A stretch of DNA of 64,000 nucleotides. It comes from an uncultured Prochlorococcus sp. (GTDB lineage: Bacteria > Cyanobacteriota > Cyanobacteriia > PCC-6307 > Cyanobiaceae). The notes beneath the pieces were generated by a model that saw only the letters and a program-made list of their open reading frames with translations, searched no databases and was not told the DNA's origin. Shown in pieces: positions 29,471 through 39,486 of this stretch; position 1 is the first letter of the stretch, and the number at the start of each line of letters is the position of its first letter. A program made the translations under genes and the position numbers. The stretch is from positions 62,001-126,000 of the forward strand of contig NZ_CACMSM010000001.1 of NCBI RefSeq assembly GCF_902616385.1, given 5' to 3'.

Positions 29471-30010
29471 TTATTTTTTGCCAGATTTACCAGCTTTTCT
29501 GAGAATTCTCTCATCATGGTATTTAATTCCTTTACCTTTATATGGCTCTGGAGGTCTAATTGATCTGATTTTTGCTGCTTCATTGCCAACAATTTCTTTA
29601 TCAATTCCAGATACGGTAACGTTTGTATTACTCTCAACTTTGTATGTTATACCATCAGGGGGGATCATTTCTACAGGATGACTATAACCTGCACTTACAA
29701 CCAGATTTTTACCTTTTACTTGTGCTCTTGATCCAACGCCAACAATTTCTAGTTTCTTTGAAAAGCCTTGAGTAACACCTTCAACCATATTTGCAATTAA
29801 GGCTCTACATAAACCATGTCTCTGTCTTGAGTATATTTTGGTTGTAGTAGGACTTACGACAACAGTATTATCTTTCTTATCAAAACTAACTCCCTCTGGC
29901 ATGAGACGTTTTAACTCACCCTTTGGGCCTTTCACTGTAACTGTTAATCCATCAAAATCAACTGTAACTTTATCTGGAATAAGTACTGGTGTTTTTCCGA
30001 TTCTTGACAT
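29471..30010 (-). CDS. rplF: Ribosomal protein L6
   Basis: The 179-residue L6 lies near the factor-binding site of 50[16 protein letters not shown] is the usual N-terminus, and [20 protein letters not shown] is the conserved C-terminal block. It follows rpsH and precedes rplR. Confidence 0.98.
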   Translation of the reverse strand: MSRIGKTPVLIPDKVTVDFDGLTVTVKGPKGELKRLMPEGVSFDKKDNTVVVSPTTTKIYSRQRHGLCRALIANMVEGVTQGFSKKLEIVGVGSRAQVKGKNLVVSAGYSHPVEMIPPDGITYKVESNTNVTVSGIDKEIVGNEAAKIRSIRPPEPYKGKGIKYHDERILRKAGKSGKK

Positions 30011-30022
30011 GATTAATTCTCC

Positions 30023-30424
30023 TTAGTAAACATAGCAGAGGACTTCACCGCCAATGCCTTGCTTCCTAGCATCGCGATCACTCATGACGCCTTTAGAAGT
30101 TGATATTATGGCAACTCCAAGACCTCCAAGAACTTTTGGTAAACCTCTAGTATTTTTATAAATTCTCAAACCAGGTTTGCTAACTCTTTGCATAGATCGA
30201 ATAGTAGGGAATTTGTTTTTACCACTATATTTGAGGCCTAGTATTATTTGTGATTTATAACCTTCACCTTCCTCATTAATATCAGAAATGAACCCCTCTT
30301 TTTGAAGCACTTTAGCGATACTTAAGGACATTTTTGAACCTGGGATTGTTGTGGTTGTATGCTTTTTTTGACTCGCATTTCTAATTCGAGTAAGCATATC
30401 TGAAATAGGATCGTGATTTGACAT
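30023..30424 (-). CDS. rpsH: Ribosomal protein S8
   Basis: The 133-residue S8 binds the central domain of 16S r[16 protein letters not shown] at the start and [20 protein letters not shown] near the end are diagnostic. rpsN (S14), often found before rpsH, is absent here, and rplE precedes it directly. Confidence 0.98.
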   Translation of the reverse strand: MSNHDPISDMLTRIRNASQKKHTTTTIPGSKMSLSIAKVLQKEGFISDINEEGEGYKSQIILGLKYSGKNKFPTIRSMQRVSKPGLRIYKNTRGLPKVLGGLGVAIISTSKGVMSDRDARKQGIGGEVLCYVY

Positions 30425-30433
30425 AGTTTTAAT

Positions 30434-30973
30434 TTAATTCTTACTAAAAGGCATTCCTAACTCCTGCAAAAGAGCTTTACCTTCTTGATCTGATTTTGCA
30501 CTAGTGACAATAGTTATATCCATACCTCTTATTGAATCTATTTTATCAAAAGAGATTTCAGGAAAAATCAATTGCTCTTTCACGCCAACGGTGTAATTCC
30601 CTCTCCCATCAAAACTTTTTGGATTAACTCCTCTAAAGTCTCTTATCCTTGGTAAAGCTAGATTTATAAATCTCTCCAAAAAGGAATACATTCTGTCTCC
30701 TCTCAAAGTTACGGTACAACCAATCGGCATGCCCTCGCGAATTTTAAAACCCGCGATAGCTTTTTTAGCCCTAGTTACTAAGGCCTTTTGTCCAGTAATT
30801 GTTGCCATTTCGTTTAAAGAGGCTTCTAAAGCTTTAGAATTTGAAGCTGCCTCACCAAGACCTCTGTTGACGTTGACTTTGACAACTTTAGGTACTTGAT
30901 GAATATTTTTAAGACCAAGGTCTTTTAAAAGTTTTGGTCTAATTGATTCTTTGTAGCGATTTTTTAGAGTCAT
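30434..30973 (-). CDS. rplE: Ribosomal protein L5
   Basis: The 179-residue L5 contacts 5S rRNA and the P-site tRNA. Blocks: [39 protein letters not shown] and [21 protein letters not shown] 75-base gap separates it from rplX. Confidence 0.98.
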   Translation of the reverse strand: MTLKNRYKESIRPKLLKDLGLKNIHQVPKVVKVNVNRGLGEAASNSKALEASLNEMATITGQKALVTRAKKAIAGFKIREGMPIGCTVTLRGDRMYSFLERFINLALPRIRDFRGVNPKSFDGRGNYTVGVKEQLIFPEISFDKIDSIRGMDITIVTSAKSDQEGKALLQELGMPFSKN

Positions 30974-31048
30974 AATTTTTTTGTTAATTCTGGTCTTTGT
31001 CAGAATTGATAAATTAGAAAAAAGTGAAATCTGGGTTTTGATGAAAAA

Positions 31049-31405
31049 TTAATCAATTACTTCACCAGTTTTCTTCAATCTTCTTTTCTTAACCCCCTCT
31101 TTATCAATAAAGTATTCAATCTTACTTGTGAGATTTTTATCCTTTGAAAAGAACATTACATTTGATGCATGTAAAGATGCTTCTTCTGTGAGTATTCTTC
31201 CAGTTTCTCCTTCCTGAGTTGGTTTTACGTGTTTAGTCCTTAGGTTAATTCCCTTAACTACTACTCTATTTTCAAAAGGAATAGTTTTTAAAACCTCACC
31301 AGTTTTCCCTTTATCTTTGCCGTTAATTACCTTTACCAAATCTCCAGTTTTGATTCTCATTTTTATTCTCTGGAAATTTTTCTTTTGTTTTAATGAATCC
31401 AACAT
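31049..31405 (-). CDS. rplX: Ribosomal protein L24
   Basis: L24 starts 50S assembly. The KOW core begins [23 protein letters not shown] at residue 16. The longer start at 31405 is supported by a strong Shine-Dalgarno (GGAGGTGA) inside the end of rplN, whereas the internal Met16 has only a weak one. This gives 118 residues, including a basic 15-residue N-terminal extension. The start codon touches the rplN stop. Confidence 0.94.
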   Translation of the reverse strand: MLDSLKQKKNFQRIKMRIKTGDLVKVINGKDKGKTGEVLKTIPFENRVVVKGINLRTKHVKPTQEGETGRILTEEASLHASNVMFFSKDKNLTSKIEYFIDKEGVKKRRLKKTGEVID

Positions 31406-31771
31406 TTAAATCACCTCCGGAGCAAGAGAAACAATCTTTGTATAATTTTTATCCCGCAGTTCTCTAGCTACAGGACCAAAGACTCTAGTACCTTTTGGAT
31501 TCTTATCTTCATTTATCAATACTGCAGCATTGTCATCAAATCTGATTGAATTACCAGTATTTCTCCTTAATGTTGCTTTAGTTCTGACGATTACAGCTTT
31601 AACAACTTCAGATTTCTTAACTCCCATGTTAGGCAAGGCATCTTTTACAGTAGCTACGATTACATCTCCAACATGTGCATACCTTCTATTAGATCCTAAA
31701 ACTCTGATACATTGGAGTCTTTTCGCTCCGCTGTTATCAGCAACTGTTAAATAAGTTTCTTGTTGAATCAT
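31406..31771 (-). CDS. rplN: Ribosomal protein L14
   Basis: The 121-residue L14 lies at the subunit interface. [26 protein letters not shown] and [30 protein letters not shown] are classic L14 blocks. It overlaps rpsQ by four bases (ATGA). Confidence 0.98.
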
Positions 31772-32034
31772 TTTTTAACCTCCTGAGCCTGACTTGTTTT
31801 ATTGAGAACCTCTTCTATTGCCCATCTTTTATGAGCACTAAGCGGTCTAGTTTCTCTAATTTTAACTCGATCACCTAAAACACATGTATTTTCGGGATCA
31901 TGCGCCTTATATCGTGTAGTTCTACTTACAATTTTTTTATAAGTGGGATGTGGATATCTGTTAATAACAGCAACAACAACTGTTTTATCCATTTTGTCGC
32001 TGACAACAGTACCGATTCTTTCTTTAAGTGCCAT
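31768..32034 (-). CDS. rpsQ: Ribosomal protein S17
   Basis: The 88-residue S17 is an OB-fold primary binder of 16S rRNA. Blocks: [18 protein letters not shown] and [24 protein letters not shown]. It overlaps the start of rplN by four bases. Confidence 0.97.
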
Positions 32035-32044
32035 AACTAAATAA

Positions 32045-32263
32045 TTAATCAGAAGTAGTTTTAGAAGCAGATTGACTCTTACTGAGAGTTAGTAATTGAG
32101 CAACTTGTTTCTTGATGATTTTAAATTTATGAGTTTCATTGAGCTGTCTCGTAGCTTGCTTGAATCTCAAATCAAAAAGATCTTTTCGTAATTGGGTAAT
32201 CTTTTCAGTGATTTGATCAGAATTTAATTTTTTAAATTCTTTAAAGGACTCTGAGTTTTTCAT
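32045..32263 (-). CDS. rpmC: Ribosomal protein L29
   Basis: The 72-residue L29 is a two-helix protein by the exit tunnel. Recognised by [35 protein letters not shown]. It overlaps the end of rplP by four bases, with tight coupling. Confidence 0.95.
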   Translation of the reverse strand: MKNSESFKEFKKLNSDQITEKITQLRKDLFDLRFKQATRQLNETHKFKIIKKQVAQLLTLSKSQSASKTTSD

Positions 32264-32742
32264 TGTTTAACCTCCTCTTGAGATTTATCATTATTTTTTG
32301 TATTTTCTTGGGAGGAAACTTCTGGATTTTTTTCAATGGAAATAAATTTAGTTTTTACAGGAAGTTTATATTGAGCCAGACGCATTGCTTCCTTTGCAAT
32401 TTCCTCAGTGATATCTTCACCACCCATTTCAAAAAGTATTCTTCCAGGTTTTACGACTGCGACCCAAAACTCAGGATTACCTTTACCAGAACCCATTCTA
32501 GTTTCTGCAGGTCTCATGGTTACAGGTTTATCAGGAAATATTCTTATCCAAATTTGACCGCCACGTTTGATATATCTTGTCATAGCTCTTCTACTTGCTT
32601 CAATCTGACGTGCAGTAACCCATCCACAGTCTTGAGCTTGTAGAGCAAATTGACCAAATGCAATAGTATTACCTTTTGAGGCCACCCCCCTCATTCTGCC
32701 CCTATGTTGTTTACGGAATTTAGTACGTTTTGGACTAAGCAT
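32260..32742 (-). CDS. rplP: Ribosomal protein L16
   Basis: The 160-residue L16 lies close to the A-site t[22 protein letters not shown], the [27 protein letters not shown] block and [22 protein letters not shown] are diagnostic. A strong GGAGGT lies eight bases upstream of the ATG. It has a charged C-terminal extension of about 20 residues. Confidence 0.98.
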   Translation of the reverse strand: MLSPKRTKFRKQHRGRMRGVASKGNTIAFGQFALQAQDCGWVTARQIEASRRAMTRYIKRGGQIWIRIFPDKPVTMRPAETRMGSGKGNPEFWVAVVKPGRILFEMGGEDITEEIAKEAMRLAQYKLPVKTKFISIEKNPEVSSQENTKNNDKSQEEVKQ

Positions 32743-32753
32743 TTTTATACCTC

Positions 32754-33485
32754 CTATGAATTCTCATTTGAACGATCCTCAAATTGCTGAGGTCTTCTAC
32801 TAGCTTTCCTCTTAGGGCTTGCACCCACAGGGATTGTTTGTTCTTCTTTAGGGAGAACTTCACCTTTAAAAACCCAAACTTTAATACCTAGAACACCGTA
32901 AGTTGTATTAGCTTCACGTGTTGCATAGTCAATTTCAGCTCTCAAAGTATGTAAAGGTACTCTACCTTCTCTAGTCCATTCAGTTCTAGCTATTTCAGCA
33001 CCATTCAACCTTCCCCCTACTTGAATTTTAAGACCTAAGACTCCAGCCCTCTGGGCCCTTTGTAAGGCCATCCTAATAGTTCTTCTAAATGCGACTCTTT
33101 TTTCTAGTTGTTGCGCAATATATTCAGCTAGTAAAAAAGCATCGGCATCTACGCGTTCAACTTCAACAACGTTTATTCTGACTTGCCTTGTTCTATCACC
33201 TATAGTTTTTTGAATCCCAGATCTTAATTCTTCAATACCACTACCTTGTCTACCAACTATAACTCCTGGCCTTGCAGTTTTTAATTCAAGTTCTAGTTGG
33301 TCAGCTTTTCTAGCTATTAAAACATCACTGATTCCAGCTGCTCCGTATTTTTTTTGTATGAAAGTACGAATTTTGAAATCTTCTTGAAGAAGAATTGGAT
33401 ATGTTTTGGAAGTGGCAAACCACTTAGAGCGATGCTCTTTTGTAATTCCTAACCTTAGTCCTGAAGGATGTATTTTATGTCCCAT
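32754..33485 (-). CDS. rpsC: Ribosomal protein S3
   Basis: The 243-residue S3 lies at the mRNA entry channel. [13 protein letters not shown], the KH-domain block [16 protein letters not shown] and [14 protein letters not shown] are conserved. Its start overlaps the rplV stop by one base. Confidence 0.98.
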   Translation of the reverse strand: MGHKIHPSGLRLGITKEHRSKWFATSKTYPILLQEDFKIRTFIQKKYGAAGISDVLIARKADQLELELKTARPGVIVGRQGSGIEELRSGIQKTIGDRTRQVRINVVEVERVDADAFLLAEYIAQQLEKRVAFRRTIRMALQRAQRAGVLGLKIQVGGRLNGAEIARTEWTREGRVPLHTLRAEIDYATREANTTYGVLGIKVWVFKGEVLPKEEQTIPVGASPKRKASRRPQQFEDRSNENS

Positions 33486-33871
33486 TAGTTTTGTACCTCC
33501 GCATTAGTTTGAACAGGAGCAGATTCAACAGAAATACTGATGTGGCAAGTCTGTTTTTTAATCGAAAAAGCTCGACCTTGAGCTCTAGGCCTATACCTTT
33601 TCATTACGGGACCACTATTAGCCCATGCAGAGGAAATCACTAAGGTGGATGGATCCATTCCAAGGTTATGTTCGGCATTGGCAACAGCAGATCTTAGAAC
33701 TTTAGTGATAGGATCTGTAGATCTGTAAGGCATAAATTCCAACATAATCAATGCATCTCTATAGGACCTACCCCTTATCTGATCCAAAACTCTTCTCACT
33801 TTAGAGGCTGATCCGCGAACATAGTTCCCATGAGCAATCGCTGTTTTTGGTGTTTCAGATGTTTTTGTCAT
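33485..33871 (-). CDS. rplV: Ribosomal protein L22
   Basis: The 128-residue L22 lines the exit tunnel. Recognised by [20 protein letters not shown] and the beta-hairpin/C-terminal [24 protein letters not shown]. It overlaps both neighbours, rpsS by four bases and rpsC by one. Confidence 0.97.
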
Positions 33872-34146
33872 GATTTTGCTCCTTTCTTATCTCTTATATG
33901 ACCTCGGTAAGTACGTGTAGGAGCAAATTCACCTAGTTTATGACCAATCATTTGCTCAGTAATAAATACTGGAATGTGAGTCTTACCATTATGTACGGCA
34001 ATTGTGTGGCCGATCATTAAAGGTAAAATCGTAGAGGATCTCGACCAAGTTTTGATAACAGACTTATCATTATCAGTATTTTGTTTTTCTACCTTCTTGA
34101 GCAGGCTATCTGCAATAAAAGGTCCTTTTTTTAGTGAACGTCCCAT
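33868..34146 (-). CDS. rpsS: Ribosomal protein S19
   Basis: The 92-residue S19 in the 30S head. [20 protein letters not shown] and [28 protein letters not shown], followed by [16 protein letters not shown], are textbook blocks. Confidence 0.98.
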
Positions 34147-34183
34147 AATTATGTAATAGAAATTGAAATAAAAAATGAAGTAA

Positions 34184-35047
34184 TCAAGAGTCTCTTCCTC
34201 CTCTACTCCTCTTAGAAATGCGACGACGTCTTCGAACTACTAATTTATTGCTTGGTTTGTTCTTTTTACGTGTCTTTAATCCAAGAGCTGGTTTACCCCA
34301 TGGAGTAACTGGGCCTGCTCTACCAATAGGTGCTTTTCCCTCTCCCCCTCCATGTGGATGATCACATGGGTTCATTACACTACCTCTGACTTGTGGCCTT
34401 CTTCCTAGCCATCTTCTTCTTCCTGCTTTACCTAAGCTAGTATTTCTTATTTCAGAATTACCAACTTCTCCAAGAGTTGCGTAACATTCTTTTCTTACAA
34501 GTCTTACCTCGGTTGATGGGAGTTTTAAAGCAACATAATCTCCCTCTTTTGCCATAACTTGAGCACTAGCTCCTGCGGATCTAACCATCTGAGCACCTCT
34601 ACCAGCATATAACTCAACACAATGAACACTAGATCCTAATGGCATAACAGAAAGTGGCATTGCATTTCCATCTTCAATTGGAACACTTTCTCCAGATATT
34701 ACATTTTGTCCGACTTTTACTCCCGCTGGAGCAATAATATATCTTTTTTCCCCATCTTCGTAAAATAAAAGTGCTAGCCTTGCATTTCTATGAGGATCGT
34801 AGTGGATAGCTGCAACTTTAGCATTAATGTTTCTCTTATCTCTTCTAAAGTCGACTAATCTATATTGCCTTTTGTGACCACCTCCACGATGACGACAAGT
34901 AATAACTCCACGATTATTCCTGCCTTTAACTCTATGTTTTGAAACTATTAGTGATCTTTCAGGTTTTGCACTTGTTATTTCACTAAAGTCAGTAACTACT
35001 CTCTGCCTAGTACCAGGTGTATAAGGTTTAAATTTACGGATTGCCAT
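34184..35047 (-). CDS. rplB: Ribosomal protein L2
   Basis: The 287-residue L2 is needed for subunit joining and peptidyl transfer. [24 protein letters not shown] and the C-terminal [19 protein letters not shown], with the essential His residues, are clear. It lies between rplW and rpsS. Confidence 0.99.
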
Positions 35048-35058
35048 GATAAAACTCC

Positions 35059-35361
35059 TTATGATTCTGGAAATAGTTGAATTTTGTCTCCTTCAGCAAG
35101 ACGTACTATTGCCTTTTTGACCTGAGAACGTTTACCGGAAAATTTCCCGACTCTTCTTGTTCTCCTAGGAGGATTCATAGTGTTAACTCCTATGACTTTA
35201 ACACTAAACAGGGCCTCTATAGCTGCCTTTATTTGAGGCTTTGCCGCTCTGTGATCAACTTCAAAAGTATATTGGTTGAGATCGAGTGCATTTGTAGCTT
35301 TCTCAGTAATAACTGGCTTTCTTATTACATCAGCTAAACGAGAATCGAATAATTTACTCAT
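35059..35361 (-). CDS. rplW: Ribosomal protein L23
   Basis: The 100-residue L23 is the docking site for trigger factor and SRP. Recognised by [24 protein letters not shown] and [19 protein letters not shown]. It overlaps the end of rplD by four bases. Confidence 0.97.
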   Translation of the reverse strand: MSKLFDSRLADVIRKPVITEKATNALDLNQYTFEVDHRAAKPQIKAAIEALFSVKVIGVNTMNPPRRTRRVGKFSGKRSQVKKAIVRLAEGDKIQLFPES

Positions 35362-35990
35362 GATGCATAAACCTCCTGAATTTTATCTATCGCTGATTGA
35401 CCTATTACCAATTTATTAGCATTGAGAATATCAAATACATTTAATTGATCGGCGTCGATTAATTTTACTTTTTCTATATTATTAATGGATTTTTTTATAA
35501 CATCGGATGGACTATTAAGAATAACCAAAACTTTTTCAGTTTTTTGTATACCTAATCGAGCAAGACCATCGATGATATCCCTTGTTTTAGGTTTCTTCAA
35601 AGTAGATCCAAAATCTTCAACGGCCTTTATGTCAGATACCCTAGACATTAGTGCAGTTCTAAGAGCTAACCTACGTTCCTTGCGATTCATATCAAGGTTG
35701 TAAGAACGTGGCTTCGGTCCAAAAATAATTCCACCACCAGGTCTTAAGGGTGTCCTTATTGATCCTTGACGAGCTCTTCCTGTACCTTTCTGTTTATATG
35801 GCTTTCTACCACCCCCACGCACTTCAGATCTTGTCAAAGTTGATGCTGTCCCCTGTCTTTTATTTGCGAGCTGCCTAAGGACTGCTCTATGTATTAAGTC
35901 TGCCGAAGAAGTTTCTTTAGCAACTGCTAAATCAAGAGAAACTTTACCGGATTTTTTACCATCCCATTTAAGAGTTTCAAGTGTTGTCAT
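35358..35990 (-). CDS. rplD: Ribosomal protein L4
   Basis: The 210-residue L4 reaches into the exit tunnel. The [22 protein letters not shown] loop is diagnostic, with [22 protein letters not shown] following. In enteric bacteria L4 represses its own operon by binding the leader; whether this happens here is unknown, but a structured region lies upstream of rplC. Confidence 0.98.
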   Translation of the reverse strand: MTTLETLKWDGKKSGKVSLDLAVAKETSSADLIHRAVLRQLANKRQGTASTLTRSEVRGGGRKPYKQKGTGRARQGSIRTPLRPGGGIIFGPKPRSYNLDMNRKERRLALRTALMSRVSDIKAVEDFGSTLKKPKTRDIIDGLARLGIQKTEKVLVILNSPSDVIKKSINNIEKVKLIDADQLNVFDILNANKLVIGQSAIDKIQEVYAS

Positions 35991-36643
35991 GATTTTTCAC
36001 CTCCTTTATTGCCTACAACATTATTATTAGGCTTAATGTTTATTATTGAGCCTGGCTTACCTGGAACAGAACCCTTTACCACAAGCAAATTTTTCTGATC
36101 ATCAATTTTTAGGACTAACAAACCTTTAGTAGTAATCTGTTTTCCTCCATATCTTCCTGCCATTCTTTTTCCAGGATAAATTCTGCCTGGAGTTGTTCCT
36201 GCACCTGTAGATCCAGGGGCTCTATGATTTTTTGAACCATGACTCATAGGACCTCTGCTAAAACCATGCCTTTTCTGGTAACCAGCAAAACCTCTACCCA
36301 TAGATTTGCCACTGATATCCACTTTTTGACCGACCTCAAAGTTTTTTACAGTTATTTGATTACCAATTTCATAAGATGAAGTTTCTTCAACCCTATATTC
36401 TTTCAAATGCTTTAAAAGTTCTTCACCTGATTTCAACAAATGTCCCTTTTCAGGCTTACTTATATGCTTATCTTTGGACAAGCCATAACCTATTTGAACG
36501 GCAGTATAACCATCCAAAGCGGTTGTTTTCAATTGAGTGATGCGGCAAGGACCAGCTTCAATAAGAGTAACTGGCACCGAATTACCTTTCTCGTCGAAAA
36601 GTTGGGACATGCCCAATTTCTTTCCTAAAATCCCTATAGACAT
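35987..36643 (-). CDS. rplC: Ribosomal protein L3
   Basis: The 218-residue L3 begins 50S assembly near the peptidyl-transferase centre. [18 protein letters not shown] and [30 protein letters not shown] are diagnostic. It is the first gene of the supercluster; rpsJ (S10) does not precede it, unlike the E. coli S10 operon. Confidence 0.98.
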   Translation of the reverse strand: MSIGILGKKLGMSQLFDEKGNSVPVTLIEAGPCRITQLKTTALDGYTAVQIGYGLSKDKHISKPEKGHLLKSGEELLKHLKEYRVEETSSYEIGNQITVKNFEVGQKVDISGKSMGRGFAGYQKRHGFSRGPMSHGSKNHRAPGSTGAGTTPGRIYPGKRMAGRYGGKQITTKGLLVLKIDDQKNLLVVKGSVPGKPGSIINIKPNNNVVGNKGGEKS

Positions 36644-36925
36644 AAAGCTAAATTAGGCTAGCTAGTAATGATTTTTAAATTATCTAAAACCTTCTAGTTA
36701 TGAAGGTGAAGTTAATAAAAAAACAATTTAATAAGGTCGAGACTTATCTGAATATTAGATAGTTTCTCATGGGATAAACCCACCTGTGTTTTTTAACGAA
36801 ACGCTAAAAAATGTGAGATTTTACAGAGGCTCGGCTAGCTTGCGAGCTTAAAAAAAACACTGAATTTCAATTGTACATCATCAAGTACCATAAAATAAAA
36901 TAAAATATAAATAAAGGAAATTTTT
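36644..36925. promoter_or_regulatory. Divergent rplC / ndhN region with nested inverted repeats
   Basis: 282 bases hold no supportable ORF. A 9-bp inverted repeat, GTGTTTTTT at 36786-36794 and AAAAAACAC at 36852-36860, brackets a smaller hairpin GCTCG (36829-36833) / CGAGC (36843-36847), and TGGG-ATAAA-CCCA lies at 36770-36782. On the minus strand this would be the untranslated leader or promoter of the ribosomal operon, and on the plus strand the leader of ndhN. Direction and function are not settled by sequence. Confidence 0.4.
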
Positions 36926-37402
36926 ATGCCATTACTTCTCACAGGGAAAAAGTTTCAAAACGATTTAAAAATAAACAAATGTCTTGCAATCTTTGCTCCT
37001 CTTGAAGGTGGTTATGAAACTCGTCTTTTGAGGAGAATGAGGGCCAAGGGCTTTAAAACTTTTATAACCTCAGCAAGAGGGCTTGGAGATCCAGAAGTCT
37101 TCTTGCTCAAATTGCATGGCGTCAGACCACCTCACCTTGGTCATCAAAGCGTAGGAAGAAATGGAGCACTCGGGGAAGTTCAACAAGTTATCCCACAAGC
37201 TTCTGAATTATTTAATGAAAATGATAAAAATAAATTACTTTGGTTATTAGAAGGTCAAGTACTTTCTCAATCTGAATTAGAGAGCTTAATAGAGATTTGC
37301 ACTAACGATAATAAACTAACGATAGTTGTTGAAATGGGGGGTTCAAGAAAACTTGAATGGAAGCCGTTAAGTAATTATATTTTAGATGAATTTGAAACAT
37401 AA
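36926..37402 (+). CDS. ndhN: NDH-1 complex subunit N
   Basis: NdhN is one of the extra subunits of the cyanobacterial NDH-1 (photosynthetic complex I), needed for respiration and cyclic electron flow around photosystem I. The 158-residue protein shows the family blocks [44 protein letters not shown] and the C-terminal [15 protein letters not shown]. It has no membrane segment, in line with its place in the hydrophilic arm. ldpA follows after five bases. Confidence 0.93.
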   Translation: MPLLLTGKKFQNDLKINKCLAIFAPLEGGYETRLLRRMRAKGFKTFITSARGLGDPEVFLLKLHGVRPPHLGHQSVGRNGALGEVQQVIPQASELFNENDKNKLLWLLEGQVLSQSELESLIEICTNDNKLTIVVEMGGSRKLEWKPLSNYILDEFET

Positions 37403-37407
37403 ATTCT

Positions 37408-38415
37408 TTGATTACAACTAAGAATAAAAAAGATAAATGGATAAAATTAATTTGTGGTGCCAGTAATGAAGATATTATTGCCATAGAAGATTTATGTGCA
37501 ATTTATACTGCTGCTGGTGTCGACTACATAGATGTTGCCGCAGAAGAATCTATAGTCCACGCAGCAAAGAAAGGAATTGAGTGGGCAAAAAAAGTCTTTA
37601 AAAGCTCCCCTGGATTAATGATAAGCATTAGTGATGGCAATGATATCCACTTTCGTAAAGCAAAATTTGATCCATTGAAATGCCCACCTAATTGTCCAAG
37701 ACCTTGTGAAAAAGTATGCCCCACCTTCGCAATTGATAGTTCTGGGATCAAAAAGAGTAAATGTTATGGATGTGGAAGATGTTTGAATAGCTGTCCCCTA
37801 AATCTAATTAGTGAATATGAATATAATTTGTCAAAAGATGATTTAGGATCAACACTTCAGAAAATAAAACCTAATGCAGTAGAAATTCATACAGAAATCA
37901 ATCGCCTAGATTCTTTTGCAAAAGTTGTCAGTAACCTTAAAAGTTCTGGAATGAAATTAGACAAGATATCTATTAGTTGTGGATTAAATCAATCTTTCAA
38001 AAAATCACAAGAGCCCGAAGATCTTTTGAAAGCTCTTTGGGAAAGATATGAAATTCTTAAAAAACTTGATATTCCGCTTATTTGGCAGCTAGATGGAAGG
38101 CCAATGTCTGGAGATCTTGCTCCTTCAACAAGTAGAGATGCTGTTAAGTTGTTTGAAAAAATCGGCTCAGATCTTCCACCTGGATTAATTCAATTGGCAG
38201 GAGGAACAAATGAAAAAACTCATGAATTTTTGAATTCAAATAATCTTCCAGACGGAATAGCATTTGGAAGTGCTGCAAGAAAAATTATGCAACCCCTTAT
38301 TGAATTTGCTCACAAAAATAACAAAAAACTCTATGAGATTCCTGAAAGAATGGCTTTAGCAATCAAAATAGCTAAGAAATTTCTAGAGCCATGGAAATCG
38401 AGCTCATTAAAATAA
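37408..38415 (+). CDS. ldpA: LdpA-like iron-sulfur protein (light-dependent period)
   Basis: LdpA in Synechococcus elongatus is an iron-sulfur protein that passes redox or light information to the circadian clock. The 335-residue protein has two ferredoxin-like clusters at Cys92, 96, 100, 104 and Cys119, 122, 125, 129 (the latter CYGCGRCLNSCP). Its C-terminal half contains WQLDGRPMSGDLAPSTSRD and GIAFGSAARKIMQPLI. The start is TTG at 37408, five bases after the ndhN stop, which suggests an ndhN-ldpA operon. A clock role here is inference, since Prochlorococcus has a reduced clock. Confidence 0.88.
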   Translation: MITTKNKKDKWIKLICGASNEDIIAIEDLCAIYTAAGVDYIDVAAEESIVHAAKKGIEWAKKVFKSSPGLMISISDGNDIHFRKAKFDPLKCPPNCPRPCEKVCPTFAIDSSGIKKSKCYGCGRCLNSCPLNLISEYEYNLSKDDLGSTLQKIKPNAVEIHTEINRLDSFAKVVSNLKSSGMKLDKISISCGLNQSFKKSQEPEDLLKALWERYEILKKLDIPLIWQLDGRPMSGDLAPSTSRDAVKLFEKIGSDLPPGLIQLAGGTNEKTHEFLNSNNLPDGIAFGSAARKIMQPLIEFAHKNNKKLYEIPERMALAIKIAKKFLEPWKSSSLK

Positions 38416-38509
38416 TATTTTCATTTTTCAAAACTAGTGCCATGTTTATAAAAACTTTGTATTTTTTGGATAGAAAAAAATCTTTTCATGTATTAAAATA
38501 AAAAATCAA

Positions 38510-38581
38510 TGGGCCGTCGCCAAGTGGTAAGGCATCGGGTTTTGGTCTCGACATTCCTAGGTTCGAATCCTAGCGGCCCAG
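38510..38581 (+). tRNA. tRNA-Gln (UUG anticodon)
   Basis: The 72-base cloverleaf has acceptor TGGGCCG pairing with CGGCCCA plus discriminator G, D arm GCC...GGC, anticodon arm TCGGG-TTTTGGT-CTCGA with anticodon TTG, and T arm CTAGG-TTCGAAT-CCTAG. A U at position 1 is typical for tRNA-Gln. CCA is not encoded. Confidence 0.95.
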
Positions 38582-38597
38582 TTCTAAAGTTCATTAG

Positions 38598-39380
38598 GTG
38601 TCTTCTCAAAAAATATTTCTATTTGATTTCGATGGAGTAATAGTCGATGGAATGCAAGAATATTGGCATAGTTCCTTGCTGGCCTGTGAAAGATATTTAA
38701 ATTCACCCAGCATCTCTGTTGATCCAAAACTTTATAAAAGAGTACCAAATTCTTTCAAAGAAATTAGACCTTGGGTTAAATATGGTTGGGAAATGATCCT
38801 AATTGCTCACGAAATTATAAAAACAGAAAATCCATTAAAACATGATAATAAAGATGATTTCATTAATAATTATCATCAAAATTGCCAAAGGATATTAAAT
38901 GAAAATTCCTGGATTGCCGAAGATTTACAAAAAATGTTAGATCAGTCGCGCAAATACCAAATTGATAAAGATTTTAAATCGTGGGTAAATTTACATAATC
39001 CTTTTTTTGAAGTTATAAATTTTATGAAAGAATTAAGGAACAGAGAAATAAAAACTGGAGTCATAACAACGAAAGGTCAAATATTTGCAGAAAAAATTCT
39101 TAAACAATTAAATATTTTTCCAGAATTTATTTTTGGTTATGAATCCGGAACAAAAGTCAAAATAGCTGAGAAGCTTACACAAACTTATGAAATTTTAGGC
39201 TTTATAGAAGATAGAAAAAAAACTCTAATAGATATTAAACAAAATTCAGAAACTTCTCACATTCCATGCTTCCTAGCTCATTGGGGATATTTGAAAGAAT
39301 CAGATAAGTATATTTTAAGTAATGAAATCAAATTATTAAAATTAGGTAACCTTGAGGAATTAGTTGCAATTTACAAATAA
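38598..39380 (+). CDS. HAD-superfamily hydrolase
   Basis: This 260-residue protein begins with the HAD motif FDFDGVIVDG (D10 and D12). A second motif near GVITTKGQ supplies Thr, and the motif IV region (FIEDRKKTLIDI) has only one of the usual acidic pair in the GDxxxD context. It should be a cytosolic phosphatase of unknown substrate. The start is GTG at 38598, 16 bases after tRNA-Gln. It is unlike the other HAD protein at 16997 apart from motif I. Confidence 0.8.
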   Translation: MSSQKIFLFDFDGVIVDGMQEYWHSSLLACERYLNSPSISVDPKLYKRVPNSFKEIRPWVKYGWEMILIAHEIIKTENPLKHDNKDDFINNYHQNCQRILNENSWIAEDLQKMLDQSRKYQIDKDFKSWVNLHNPFFEVINFMKELRNREIKTGVITTKGQIFAEKILKQLNIFPEFIFGYESGTKVKIAEKLTQTYEILGFIEDRKKTLIDIKQNSETSHIPCFLAHWGYLKESDKYILSNEIKLLKLGNLEELVAIYK

Positions 39381-39388
39381 TCAGTTAG

Positions 39389-39402
39389 AGTACAGATGTA
39401 CT
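39389..39402 (+). promoter_or_regulatory. LexA (SOS) box upstream of recA, with overlapping -10
   Basis: AGTACAGATGTACT is a perfect 5-4-5 palindrome matching the cyanobacterial LexA consensus RGTACNNNDGTWCB at every specified position. A TATAGT hexamer, a good -10 box, starts at 39402 and overlaps its end, so repressor binding would block RNA polymerase. It lies 85 bases upstream of the recA start. Confidence 0.85.
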
Positions 39403-39486
39403 ATAGTTTGTATTTATGAAGTTTGGTTTAAATAAAAATTTCCAAATTTAGAATAATTACAAGAACTTTAACCGATAAATCAAACA

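Noticed and set aside
32263-32643. 126-residue plus-strand ORF opposite rplP
   Set aside because: It lies antisense to a highly conserved ribosomal gene and has a shadow-like Phe/Cys-rich composition, with no family signature.
20520-36643. Absence of rpsJ, rpsN and rpmD as a deletion
   Set aside because: Cyanobacterial ribosomal clusters are commonly arranged this way, with S10 and S14 encoded elsewhere and L30 often absent; gene spacing here is continuous.
36874-36892. GTAC...GTAC upstream of ndhN as a LexA or NtcA site
   Set aside because: Spacing between the half-sites is wrong for both consensus motifs (NtcA needs GTA-N8-TAC; LexA needs four bases between GTAC halves).
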